Shown piece after piece: positions 56,462 to 64,000 of a DNA stretch of 64,000 bases. A program made the position numbers and the translations under genes. How positions within the stretch are numbered: position 1 is the first letter of the stretch; every line of letters starts with the position of its first letter. This stretch comes from Alistipes sp. (GTDB lineage: Bacteria > Bacteroidota > Bacteroidia > Bacteroidales > Rikenellaceae). Below the pieces are notes generated by a model. The model saw only the letters and a program-made list of their open reading frames with translations. It was not told where the DNA came from and did no database searches. The stretch lies in NCBI GenBank assembly GCA_017560425.1, contig JAFZEX010000024.1, forward strand, positions 1 to 64,000, written 5' to 3'.

Positions 56462-57721
56462 ATGGATAGTACAGTCCCCTTAGGGAACAGATTGCAGGGT
56501 AGGGTAACCCCACCATGTTCTAAGAGCTATGCTCAACGTGCCTTGGCAGCAGCACTTCTTGCCTCGGGACGCACAACACTTCGTGGCATCGAGCTATGCA
56601 ACGACACCCGCTCGGCTATTGCCGCAATCGAGGCTTTGGGTGCCTCAGTCGAGATTATTGATCAAAACACGCTTATCATAGAGGGCGGCCTTGCGCCCCG
56701 CAGCAATGTGCTTAATGTCGGTGAGTCGGGACTCGCTGCCCGCCTCTTTACGCCTATCGCCTCGCTCGGCGATAAGCCCATCTGCATTACGGGCGAGGGC
56801 ACGCTTAGGCACCGCCCCATGTCGATGATGGTCGAGCCACTTATGGAGCTCGGCGTTGAGGTGCGTGATGGTGGCGGAAGGCTACCTATCGAGGTGTGTG
56901 GCCCTATGCGTGGTGGACGAGTGACAGTCGATGGCTCTATGTCGTCGCAGTTTATCACGGGTCTGCTTATTGCGCTCCCTGTTGCTGAGCGAGATACTAC
57001 GATTGAGGTGCGTGGTGCGGTATCTACGCCATATCTCGATATGACTCTCGAGACGCTCAAGCGCTTTGGCATCGAGGTGATGTATCACGAGGGCGACTAC
57101 TCCGAGTTCTACATCGAGGGTGGTCAGCAGTACGAGGCTATCGACTACACTATTGAGTGTGACTGGAGCTCGGCAGCAGCTATCATGGTGGCAGCAGCCA
57201 TCGCTGGCGAGGTTACAATATCTAATATATCTACGCTCTCACGCCAAGCCGACACAGCAATATGTCGTGCCTTGGAGCGTGCTGGAGCATCAATCATCAT
57301 CGAGCAGGATACTATCACCGTGGCACACCGTAAGCTCGAGGCGTTTTCGTTCGATGCTACGCAGTGTCCCGACCTCTTCCCTGCGCTTGTGGCGTTGGCA
57401 GCAGCCTCCGAGGGTGTCTCTACAATCTATGGCATTGAGCGCCTGAGGGGCAAGGAGAGCGACCGTGGCGAGGTGTTGCGTGACGAGTACGAGAAGCTCG
57501 GCATCGATATCGAGCTCGACTACGACGAGAATGTTATGCGCATCGTAGGTGGCGAGCCTCATGCCGCAAAGGTCGATAGCCACGACGATCACCGCATAGC
57601 TATGTCGCTGGCAATTACGGCACTACGCCTCGATGAGGAGGTTGAGATAAAAAATCGTGAGTGTGTGGCAAAGAGCTATCCTTCATTTTTTGAGGATCTC
57701 GAGTCGCTAAAAATAAAATAA
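56462..57721 (+). CDS. aroA: 3-phosphoshikimate 1-carboxyvinyltransferase (EPSP synthase)
   Basis: AroA (419 aa) transfers the enolpyruvyl group of PEP to shikimate-3-phosphate. The PEP/S3P-binding PPCSKSYAQRALAAALLASG, the LNVGESGLAARLFTP loop, TGEGTLRHRPM, DGSMSSQFITGLLIALP and the ending DSHDDHRIAMSLAI are all in place. It starts 8 bases after lptB and ends 1 base before aroC, the next enzyme. Confidence 0.95.
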   Translation: MDSTVPLGNRLQGRVTPPCSKSYAQRALAAALLASGRTTLRGIELCNDTRSAIAAIEALGASVEIIDQNTLIIEGGLAPRSNVLNVGESGLAARLFTPIASLGDKPICITGEGTLRHRPMSMMVEPLMELGVEVRDGGGRLPIEVCGPMRGGRVTVDGSMSSQFITGLLIALPVAERDTTIEVRGAVSTPYLDMTLETLKRFGIEVMYHEGDYSEFYIEGGQQYEAIDYTIECDWSSAAAIMVAAAIAGEVTISNISTLSRQADTAICRALERAGASIIIEQDTITVAHRKLEAFSFDATQCPDLFPALVALAAASEGVSTIYGIERLRGKESDRGEVLRDEYEKLGIDIELDYDENVMRIVGGEPHAAKVDSHDDHRIAMSLAITALRLDEEVEIKNRECVAKSYPSFFEDLESLKIK

Positions 57722-57722
57722 G

Positions 57723-58715
57723 GTGAATAACTCGTTTGGTAACATATTGCAGATGACAATCTTCGGGGCTTCTCACTCCGAGGAGTTGGGCATTGTGCTT
57801 AGTGGCGTGCCCGCTGGTGTGAGCCTACGTGCTGAGGATTTCGCTCATGATATAGGGCGTCGTCGTCCACAATCTAAGGGCGAGACACCACGCCACGAGG
57901 CCGATGAGCCTATCATCGAGGGTGTTGATCTTAAGGGTGTTACCACGGGCGAGAGTGTTACCATAAAGTTCCGAAACACAAACTGCAAGTCGAGCGACTA
58001 CTCGCACCTACGCCTTCACCCACGACCCTCGCATGCCGACCTCACGCAGAGGGTGAAGTATGGCGAGGAGTACAACCTTGCCGGTGGTGGCATGGCATCG
58101 GGACGCATGACCGTGGCACTTGTCGCTGCGGGCGTTGTGGCTAAAAAGTTGCTTAAGGACTACGACTTCGCAACCCGTCTAATTAGCGTTGGTAGGGCTA
58201 CCGACGAGTCACAATTTGAGGCTGTTGTTGCCGAGGCTCGTGCCAAGGGCGACTCGGTGGGTGGCGTTGTCGAGTGCCGAGTGTCGGGCGTTGAGCGTGG
58301 CTTGGGTGAGCCATTCTTCGACTCGGTGGAGAGCGTCATTTCGCACCTCCTGTTCTCAATTCCTGGTGTTAAGGGTGTCGAGTTTGGTGATGGCTTCGAG
58401 GGTGCTAAGCGTTGTGGCTCAGAGCGTAACGACCTGATAATAAACGATGAGGGTAAGACCAAGACAAATCATGAGGGAGGTATAAATGGTGGTATTACGA
58501 ATGGCAACGACATCGTTGTGCGTGTTGCCATTAAGCCTACGCCAAGCATTTCTACACCTCAGCCTACATATAATTTTGCGAGCCGTGCTATCGAGCCGCT
58601 AACCATTGGTGGTCGCCACGATGCCTGCATAGCTCGCCGTGCCATGGTCGTTGTAGAGGCTATGGTAGCATTTGCCCTTGCCGACCTAACACTGCAAAAC
58701 AATGGCAACTCGTAG
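57723..58715 (+). CDS. aroC: Chorismate synthase (GTG start)
   Basis: AroC (330 aa) converts EPSP to chorismate with reduced FMN. It shows IFGASHSEELGIVLSGVPAG, the RRRPQSKGETPRHE region, TNGNDIVVRVAIKPTPSI and GRHDACIARRAMVVVEAM. The start is GTG at 57723, one base after the aroA stop; no upstream ATG is possible. It overlaps prmC by 14 bases. Confidence 0.95.
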   Translation: MNNSFGNILQMTIFGASHSEELGIVLSGVPAGVSLRAEDFAHDIGRRRPQSKGETPRHEADEPIIEGVDLKGVTTGESVTIKFRNTNCKSSDYSHLRLHPRPSHADLTQRVKYGEEYNLAGGGMASGRMTVALVAAGVVAKKLLKDYDFATRLISVGRATDESQFEAVVAEARAKGDSVGGVVECRVSGVERGLGEPFFDSVESVISHLLFSIPGVKGVEFGDGFEGAKRCGSERNDLIINDEGKTKTNHEGGINGGITNGNDIVVRVAIKPTPSISTPQPTYNFASRAIEPLTIGGRHDACIARRAMVVVEAMVAFALADLTLQNNGNS

Positions 58716-59544
58716 AGAGATATTTCTTCAGCTTAGTGTGGTTGCCTCGGAGCTATATGGCACTGAGGAGGGTCGCCAGATTGCCGAGTTAATAGTGCTT
58801 GCCAAGGGCGGCATAACACGAAACGACCTTCTCGTAGAGCCTAACAAAGAGCTTGAAATCAACGATATAGATAGGATTATTGCCGAGTTACGAGAGTGGC
58901 GACCGGTGCAATATATCATCGGTACTGCCTCGTTCGACGACATGGAGTTAGAGGTTAGCGAGGGTGTGCTTATTCCTCGCCCCGAGACCGAAGAGCTTGT
59001 CGAGTGGGTTGCGTCGGAGGCACCACACGGGGCAAAGATATTAGATGTCTGCACCGGCTCGGGCTGTATTGCCATTGCCCTTAGCCGTAGGGTTAAGCAA
59101 AGTAGGGTGTGGGGCATCGATATCTCGAAAGAGGCACTATCTATCGCCCGCAGAAATGCCGAAAAGTATGCCCCAACTATTGAGCTTGTCGAGGGCGATG
59201 CCCTTGCTGATTTCTCGCAACTTATTGATGGCGAGGTAGATGTTATTGTGTCTAATCCTCCGTATATTCCAAATAGCGACCGAGAGCTTATGCGCCGAAA
59301 CGTGACGGAGCATGAGCCCCATATCGCCCTCTTTGTCGAGGACGACGACCCGCTGTTGTTCTATCGCTCGATAGCTCGCACGGCACACAAAATGCTCAGC
59401 ATGGGAGGTAAGATATATTTCGAGATTTACGAGAACTTTGCTGTCGAGATGGTTGATATGCTCACTAACGAGGGCTTCGTTAATGTCGTTGTGCGTGAGG
59501 ATTTTAGAGCAAAACAACGAATGGTATGTGCCGAGAAGAGATAA
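58702..59544 (+). CDS. prmC: Release factor glutamine methyltransferase
   Basis: PrmC/HemK (280 aa) N5-methylates the GGQ glutamine of RF1/RF2. Hallmarks are the N-terminal helical domain, LIPRPETEELVEWV, SAM-binding ILDVCTGSGCIAIALSRR, and the catalytic NPPY in IVSNPPYIPNSDRELM. It overlaps aroC upstream and recX downstream (19 bases), indicating tight coupling. Confidence 0.95.
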   Translation: MATRREIFLQLSVVASELYGTEEGRQIAELIVLAKGGITRNDLLVEPNKELEINDIDRIIAELREWRPVQYIIGTASFDDMELEVSEGVLIPRPETEELVEWVASEAPHGAKILDVCTGSGCIAIALSRRVKQSRVWGIDISKEALSIARRNAEKYAPTIELVEGDALADFSQLIDGEVDVIVSNPPYIPNSDRELMRRNVTEHEPHIALFVEDDDPLLFYRSIARTAHKMLSMGGKIYFEIYENFAVEMVDMLTNEGFVNVVVREDFRAKQRMVCAEKR

Positions 59545-60038
59545 ACGAGCGTAAGCCCCGAGAGCGTAAGCCAAAGACGGCGCAGCAGGCGTTGCAGTCG
59601 CTGATGCGTCTGTGTGCCCGCAGCGAGAAGTCGTCGGGCGATGCTCTACGTCTTATGCAGCAGTGGCAGGTGCCTCAGTCGGAGCGTCAGGGAGTGCTCG
59701 ATAAGTTGCTCAAAGATAGGTTTATCGACGATGGTCGCTATGCCGAGGCATATGTGCGTGAGAAGTCGCGCCTATCGGGCTGGGGTGCTCGCAAGATAGC
59801 TATGCAGCTGCGCCAAAAGGGTGTCAATCAGAGTGTTATAGCCGAGGCGCTCAAGCAACTCGACTCAGATGCGGAGCTGCCACGCCTTGTGGAGAAGCTA
59901 CGTCGCAAGGCCCGCACAACGAAGTATTCGTCAGACTACGAGCTACGAGGCAAGCTCCTGCGCTATGCCCTCTCGTTGGGCTTCGACTACGACATGGCGC
60001 AACATGCCGTCGAGGAGTGCACGTCACAAGATTTGTGA
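59526..60038 (+). CDS. recX: Regulatory protein RecX
   Basis: RecX (170 aa), a helical-repeat inhibitor/modulator of RecA filaments. Family sequences: ALRLMQQWQVPQSERQGVLD, FIDDGRYAEAYVREKSRLSG, WGARKIAMQLRQKGVNQSVI and a third repeat ending LLRYALSLGFDYDMAQHAV. The N-terminal ~15 residues are basic (ERKPRERKPKTA). The start at 59526 overlaps prmC by 19 bases. recA is not in the window. Confidence 0.9.
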   Translation: MCREEINERKPRERKPKTAQQALQSLMRLCARSEKSSGDALRLMQQWQVPQSERQGVLDKLLKDRFIDDGRYAEAYVREKSRLSGWGARKIAMQLRQKGVNQSVIAEALKQLDSDAELPRLVEKLRRKARTTKYSSDYELRGKLLRYALSLGFDYDMAQHAVEECTSQDL

Positions 60039-60063
60039 TATCGCCATATTTTTCCTATATTTG
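60032..60063 (+). promoter_or_regulatory. Promoter of the acyltransferase gene
   Basis: TTTG (60032-60035), 20 bases, TATATTTG (60056-60063); the -33 lies in the last codons of recX. The leader would be about 15 bases before the ATG at 60085. Confidence 0.8.
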
Positions 60064-60084
60064 CCTATTCTAAACCGAAGCACG

Positions 60085-61014
60085 ATGAGCGACATAAAGC
60101 TAAATTTTTTTGAGCGTATAGCCCTCGAACTATTGTGGGGCTTTAGCCGCTTTATGCACGTTATGCCTCGCTGGTTTCGCTTTGGGCTATTTCAGCCATT
60201 CGTCTATGTGTTGTTTCGCATTGTAGGCTATCGTCGTAGAGTGGTGCTCCAGAATTTGCAGCGCTCGTTCCCCGAGAAGAGTGATAAGGAGATTGGTCGC
60301 ATCATGCGTAAGTTTTATAACTTTCTTGCCGAGGTTGTTGTAGATACCATGTCGCTTGCAGGGGCAAAACCTACTGATAAAGAGCAACCTATACATTGGC
60401 CGAATGGCAAGGAGCATAGCGAGCGCATGGCAGGCAAAAGGTGGATTGCCATGGCTTCGCACTTCGGCTGTTGGGAGTATCTGCTTATGTGGTCGTGGGA
60501 GTCAGAGTCGCAGTGCTTGGGTGTCTACCACCCACTAAAGAGCAAGATTTTTGAGTGCTACTACCGCCGTCTGCGCAACTTTGCGCCTAACGTCAAGCAG
60601 GTGCCCATGAAGGATACCATGCGCCACTACCTCAGAAATGCCGAGTGCAAGGAGGGCTTGGTCATGGGACTTATCTCCGACCAGTCGCCCGAGCTACGTG
60701 CCGACACCGTGTGGTACGACTTCCTAAACCGCAAGACAGCTTTTGTCGAGGGTGGCGAGAAGATAGCCTTGAAGTTTCACCTTCCCGTATATTTCTGCTA
60801 CACCAAGCGCCTCAGGGCTGGCGACTACTCGATACGTTTTGATGAGATATACGATGGTGTTGAGCAGGTTGCACCAAGCGAGATCACACGCCGCTATGTC
60901 GAGCGCCTCGAGGCTATGATCAAGGAGTCGCCCGAGTTGTGGCTATGGTCGCACAATAGGTGGAAGCATACGCCCGAGAAGCAGGCACTAAGATTTGGAA
61001 AATCGACGCTCTAA
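60085..61014 (+). CDS. LpxL/HtrB-family lysophospholipid (lipid A) acyltransferase
   Basis: A 309-residue membrane-associated acyltransferase of the LpxL/HtrB family that adds a secondary acyl chain to lipid A. The N-terminal hydrophobic part (FMHVMPRWFRFGLFQPFVYV) anchors it. The catalytic His-x4-Glu motif is in SHFGCWEYLL. A conserved SDQSPE segment and the end WLWSHNRWKHTPE are typical. The ATG at 60085 is chosen because it follows a promoter and begins the conserved domain; the frame upstream only overlaps recX. Confidence 0.9.
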   Translation: MSDIKLNFFERIALELLWGFSRFMHVMPRWFRFGLFQPFVYVLFRIVGYRRRVVLQNLQRSFPEKSDKEIGRIMRKFYNFLAEVVVDTMSLAGAKPTDKEQPIHWPNGKEHSERMAGKRWIAMASHFGCWEYLLMWSWESESQCLGVYHPLKSKIFECYYRRLRNFAPNVKQVPMKDTMRHYLRNAECKEGLVMGLISDQSPELRADTVWYDFLNRKTAFVEGGEKIALKFHLPVYFCYTKRLRAGDYSIRFDEIYDGVEQVAPSEITRRYVERLEAMIKESPELWLWSHNRWKHTPEKQALRFGKSTL

Positions 61015-61045
61015 ACATCGGGATATACCTTATATATAAGTAGTA

Positions 61046-61924
61046 ATGGATATTGTTATAACATACGTCAATGGCCTCGACCCCGTGTGGCAAGCCGAGT
61101 ATGCCGAGTTCACAAACACGCCAATTCTCGAGAAGAGGTTTCGTGATTGGGGCACGTTGCGCTATTTGTTTCGTGGCATAGAGCGAAATATGTCCTTTAT
61201 TCGCAAGGTGCACCTCGTGGTGTCGGGCGAGAGCCAGGTGCCCGAGTGGATTAATCGTGACGAGGTTAATGTGGTGTTGCACAAGGATATTATCCCTAAG
61301 GAGTATCTCCCTACGTTTAACTCAAACCCTATCGAGATGCATCTGCACCGCATCGAGGGCCTCGACGAGGAGTTCTTGTACTTCAACGACGACATCTTCC
61401 CCGTAATGCCATGCTCGCCCACCGACTTTTTTGTTGATGGCAAGGGCATTATCGGCATGAGCCGCCACCTGTTTGCCCCCGACATGTTTAAGAAGATATG
61501 TCGCAACTCGGATAGGCTGGCACGCCGTGCCCTCGGTCTAAAGCCGTCGCTATGCTTCCTGCGCCCACAACATATCTGCGCACCTATGCTTCGTAGCGAG
61601 CAGGCGAGGTTGTATGGGCTTGTGGAGCAGGAGATTATAGCCACGCTAACTACCACACGCACAGCGAAAAACGTCACGCAGTATCTCTTTACTAACTACC
61701 TCTATCTTCAGGGCAAGATTATCCCACGTCGTCAGCCCCGCAAGCACTTCTCGGTGGCGGTGGCATCGGTGGATAAGATACGTCGCTTTCTCGAAAATCC
61801 CGACCGTAGGTTGGCCTGCATCAACGATGTTAAGCTCAGCGAGGAGCGCTACACCGAGATGCGAGATATGCTTCACGAGTCGTTCGAGAGGATGTTCCCG
61901 CAGAAATCTAAATTCGAAAGATAA
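61046..61924 (+). CDS. Stealth-family sugar-1-phosphate transferase
   Basis: A 292-residue protein of the Stealth family, enzymes that transfer hexose-1-phosphate (via phosphodiester bonds) in capsule or surface polysaccharide synthesis and are related to GlcNAc-1-phosphotransferase. Conserved region 1 is DIVITYVNGLDPVW. Region 2 runs from RFRDWGTLRYLFRGIERN and LHLVVSGESQVPEW-like sequence to EYLPTFNSNPIEMHLHRIEG and FLYFNDDIFP. A C-terminal conserved block is less clear. It is convergent with a second Stealth gene. The exact sugar is unknown. Confidence 0.87.
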   Translation: MDIVITYVNGLDPVWQAEYAEFTNTPILEKRFRDWGTLRYLFRGIERNMSFIRKVHLVVSGESQVPEWINRDEVNVVLHKDIIPKEYLPTFNSNPIEMHLHRIEGLDEEFLYFNDDIFPVMPCSPTDFFVDGKGIIGMSRHLFAPDMFKKICRNSDRLARRALGLKPSLCFLRPQHICAPMLRSEQARLYGLVEQEIIATLTTTRTAKNVTQYLFTNYLYLQGKIIPRRQPRKHFSVAVASVDKIRRFLENPDRRLACINDVKLSEERYTEMRDMLHESFERMFPQKSKFER

Positions 61925-61926
61925 GC

Positions 61927-61956
61927 AATTAGGGGAGGTTTTGACCTCCCCTAATT
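61927..61956. terminator. Bidirectional terminator between the two Stealth genes
   Basis: AATTAGGGGAGGT (61927-61939) and ACCTCCCCTAATT (61944-61956) form a perfect 13-bp stem with a 4-base loop. Confidence 0.9.
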
Positions 61957-61958
61957 CG

Positions 61959-63881
61959 TTACTTTTTCTTCTTGATAAATCGTCGTGCAACAGATTGATA
62001 TCCGTTTGCTGAGAGCTGAAGCGCCGTCTTGCGCTTGATGTTAAAGTCCGACTTCTTGAAGAGTTTTTGGTACTCGCCAAAGGTCTCGGCATACTCCTTG
62101 TCGGACAAAATTCCCCACTGCAAACATTGGTAGGCTACTGCCGTGGCTATGTTGCTCTTGCTCCTCTCGTGCTTGCCCTCGGGAATAGCGGCAAATAGGT
62201 GGCGCAGGAACGTAAGGCGTAGCTCGAGCTTCTCACGTGAGTAGTTGCGGGTTATGCTATTGTCGTTGATAACCATGTTGTAGTGGTATAGCGCCTCATT
62301 TACGTATGCCACCTTTATGTGGTTGAGTAGCATCTTGACGCATACCAACAGATCCTCGCAGTAGTTTAGTCCTGGCACAAAGGCTATGTCGTATCTGGCG
62401 TATAGCGATGTGCGTATCAGCTTATTCCACATTGGGCCATGGAGCTTGCCATTTAGTAGGTCGTCGATAACTGCCGATGCCGATAGCTTTGTTGGCCTCT
62501 GCGTCGAGCGCTTGGTGTATTTTGCTCGTTGCTTGTAGAAGTCGCAGATAACCATGTCGGCATGACTCTGTGTCGCCGTGCGGTAGAGCACCTCGAGCTG
62601 TGTTGGTAGCATTAGGTCGTCGGGGTCGGCATGTATGGAGTATTCGCCACGAGCATTCTCGATACCTGTCTGGCGTGCTCGGGCAACACCGCCATTGCTC
62701 TGGTGGATAACACGAATGCGGCTATCCTGCTTGGCGTAGTTGTCGCACATAGCGCCCGACGAGTCGGTGCTGCCGTCGTCGATAAGTAACACCTCGAAGT
62801 CGGTAAATGACTGACTGAGAATAGAGTGTATGCACTTGTCGAGATAGGCCTCGGCATTATACACAGCGACGATGACCGATATTTTGGGTGCTGGAGCTTC
62901 GCCCTCTGTCGTAGGCGCATTAAACATGCCTAAGCGTCGCTCAATCCACTCTATTGTTTGGCGCTGTCCCCACTCCGACATCTGGTCTATGGAGTTGAAG
63001 CAACCAAACTTGTAGGTTGGTTTCTGAGAGAAGTGTGCGAGTCGCTCGCTGACATATTCGTCTGTTGCCATCGAGTTCATATATAGCAGCTGGCTATATG
63101 CCCTACGCAGCTGACATAATCCTCTGTTATATAGCATGATATATTGCACCACCTGAGCGTTATACTGCTCGGTGTGGCGGAAGCGATGACGTATGTTGCT
63201 GAGCAAGTGCTCGGGGTGCTCAGTGAAGAACTCCTCGTATATGCTACGGCGCAGGGCCTTAGGCGTGTGGTAGAGCCTGATTAAGCCATTGCGCTTGCCG
63301 AGAATGTTTGCGGCGTTGTACATCATCTTGCGGAAGGTCACCAGCTTAGAGTTACAGTCGTGGTGGCCAAACAGTGGGGCAGTGAAGAGGTCGAGCGCTC
63401 CATAACGCTTGCCGTAGCATATCACCTTGCCATCCTCGGTGAAGAAGTCGTCGGGACGGGTGGGGGCAGCCAAGATAAGGTCGTCGTTGAACTCGATGTA
63501 GTACTCGCTAAGACCAGGTATACGCCATGTCATCGACTCAATAGAGATTGAGTTGAAGGTGGGTAGATACTCCTCGTAGCCCTCGAAAATAGTCTTGTGA
63601 TCGACAATCTCCATGGGGATATGACCATTGGGGAAGAGCTCCTTGATGCGCTCATCGATCTTGGGGTCTTGCTCGTCGGTTACGATATATATCTTGTTGA
63701 GCCATGGGGCAAATCTGTTGAGCGACGCTACGCAGTAGAGTATCTCGCCCACGCTACGAAAGCGTGTGGTGCCTGCCACGTCGTCACGGCTGGCTATTGT
63801 GCTGTCGCCATACTTCTCACGTTTGGCTTTGTGGCGTGGATCGTCGCCATCAACCCATGTTATTACTGCATCAATCTTCAT
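61959..63881 (-). CDS. Stealth phosphotransferase fused to a GT2 glycosyltransferase
   Basis: A 640-residue two-domain protein. Residues 1-325 are a Stealth domain: IDAVITWVDGDDPRHK, RFRSVGEILYCVASLNRFAP, IYIVTDEQDP, EYLPTFNSISIESMTWRIPG and YIEFNDDLILAAP. After a linker (APTTEGEAPAP), residues ~335-640 are a family-2 glycosyltransferase: ISVIVAVYNAEAYLDKCIHS, LLIDDGSTDSSG and HADPDDLM, with the DxD-like DPDD. A basic C-terminus (RRFIKKKK) follows. One protein would thus add a sugar and a sugar-1-phosphate. The C-terminal part of the Stealth domain matches the cut-off gene just upstream. Confidence 0.9.
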   Translation of the reverse strand: MKIDAVITWVDGDDPRHKAKREKYGDSTIASRDDVAGTTRFRSVGEILYCVASLNRFAPWLNKIYIVTDEQDPKIDERIKELFPNGHIPMEIVDHKTIFEGYEEYLPTFNSISIESMTWRIPGLSEYYIEFNDDLILAAPTRPDDFFTEDGKVICYGKRYGALDLFTAPLFGHHDCNSKLVTFRKMMYNAANILGKRNGLIRLYHTPKALRRSIYEEFFTEHPEHLLSNIRHRFRHTEQYNAQVVQYIMLYNRGLCQLRRAYSQLLYMNSMATDEYVSERLAHFSQKPTYKFGCFNSIDQMSEWGQRQTIEWIERRLGMFNAPTTEGEAPAPKISVIVAVYNAEAYLDKCIHSILSQSFTDFEVLLIDDGSTDSSGAMCDNYAKQDSRIRVIHQSNGGVARARQTGIENARGEYSIHADPDDLMLPTQLEVLYRTATQSHADMVICDFYKQRAKYTKRSTQRPTKLSASAVIDDLLNGKLHGPMWNKLIRTSLYARYDIAFVPGLNYCEDLLVCVKMLLNHIKVAYVNEALYHYNMVINDNSITRNYSREKLELRLTFLRHLFAAIPEGKHERSKSNIATAVAYQCLQWGILSDKEYAETFGEYQKLFKKSDFNIKRKTALQLSANGYQSVARRFIKKKK

Positions 63882-63909
63882 TATTTATCGTGGGGCTAAT
63901 AGTTTTGGG

Positions 63910-64000
63910 TTATTCTCTTATGCCTAAGCGTCGCTCTATCCACTCGATAGCCTCTTGGCACGCCTCGGCGGGGGCGAGGTCTAAGGAGTTGAAGCAGCCG
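63910..64000 (-). CDS. Third Stealth-type gene, 3' end only
   Basis: The last 29 codons of a minus-strand gene whose start is beyond the window. The readable end is GCFNSLDLAPAEACQEAIEW then IERRLGIRE and a stop at 63910-63912. This matches residues ~295-330 of the neighbouring fusion protein (GCFNSIDQMSEW, EWIERRLGM), so it is a paralogous Stealth protein without the GT2 extension. It is 28 bases upstream of the fusion gene and so in the same operon. Confidence 0.75.
   Translation of the reverse strand, partial: GCFNSLDLAPAEACQEAIEWIERRLGIRE

Noticed and set aside
59869..60084. Upstream extension of the LpxL-like acyltransferase
   Set aside because: It lies inside recX in another frame; a promoter and ATG at 60085 start the conserved domain.
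1..64000. tRNA, rRNA, prophage or insertion-sequence genes
   Set aside because: I scanned intergenic gaps for tRNA-like CCA-ending cloverleafs and for transposase or integrase motifs and saw none; small RNAs cannot be excluded by eye.

Overview
The window is about 64 kb of a Bacteroidales (Bacteroidota) chromosome, probably a gut member near Rikenellaceae/Alistipes; the phylum is clear but the genus is a guess. Supporting signs are promoters of the TTTG-N18-20-TAnnTTTG type, BACON-domain and PepSY-like lipoproteins, DUF4271 next to hemD-rnpA-yidD, an S46 dipeptidyl-peptidase, a GH20 hexosaminidase, a SusC-like TonB receptor fold, and Glu codons written almost only as GAG. No rRNA, tRNA, CRISPR array, complete insertion sequence or prophage was found.

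Layout. 1-2.6 kb: end of the alpha operon (rpsK, rpsD, rpoA, rplQ). 3-12 kb: five same-strand lipoproteins. Three of them (4659, 7637, 9999) are long paralogues built from four repeated beta-sandwich-like modules plus a shared C-terminal domain. 12.6-21.2 kb: DUF3467 protein, LysE transporter, then a long tight run cmk-ispH-membrane protein-ctpA-histidine kinase-DUF4271-hemD-rnpA-yidD. 21.8-28.8 kb: two PepSY-like proteins, a divergent pair of BACON lipoproteins using the same repeated module, and an OmpA-family protein. 29.4-40.8 kb, minus strand: FAH-like protein, lpxB, rplS, an NfnAB-type flavoprotein pair, DUF1573 protein, S46 peptidase, maf, tpiA, a truncated RhuM remnant and lysS. 41-43.7 kb: a small AT-rich secreted protein and a GH20 enzyme. 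43.8-47.4 kb, minus: a metal-handling operon (PqqD-like, His-rich secreted protein, TonB receptor, HMA protein). 47.5-61 kb: recQ with a WRN-like exonuclease, rlmI, two small envelope proteins, convergent rsmA and a second recQ, then lptB-aroA-aroC-prmC-recX and an LpxL-like acyltransferase. 61-64 kb: three Stealth-family surface-polysaccharide genes, one fused to a GT2 glycosyltransferase and one cut by the window end.

The most unusual content is between genes. (i) At least seven intergenic loci carry degenerate tandem repeats, mostly with a 9-bp period (AGGACCTTT, CCCTAAACT, GTCCCTTCC and GACAACAGA types). They are arranged as nested inverted arms around two conserved cores: AAGAAAAAG(N)3AT(N)CCCGAGTTTC, and one containing GAAAATTGTCGGTAGCGCC. 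Both cores recur at distant loci. (ii) A second family of ~125-bp elements bounded by TTTGTTG...CAACAAA sits directly after stop codons (21.2, 22.8 and 28.8 kb; four intact copies plus one whose interior is replaced by the 9-bp repeats). The central hairpin keeps its shape and an apical GTAC...GTAC pair while its stem sequence changes, as expected of a selected RNA structure or terminator. I do not recognise either family from known repeat or RNA families.

The rest is largely core housekeeping and envelope biogenesis (lipid A, isoprenoid, shikimate, translation) interleaved with surface-exposed lipoproteins. Two of the lipoproteins use ribosomal-protein-like codons and probably are major cell-surface products.
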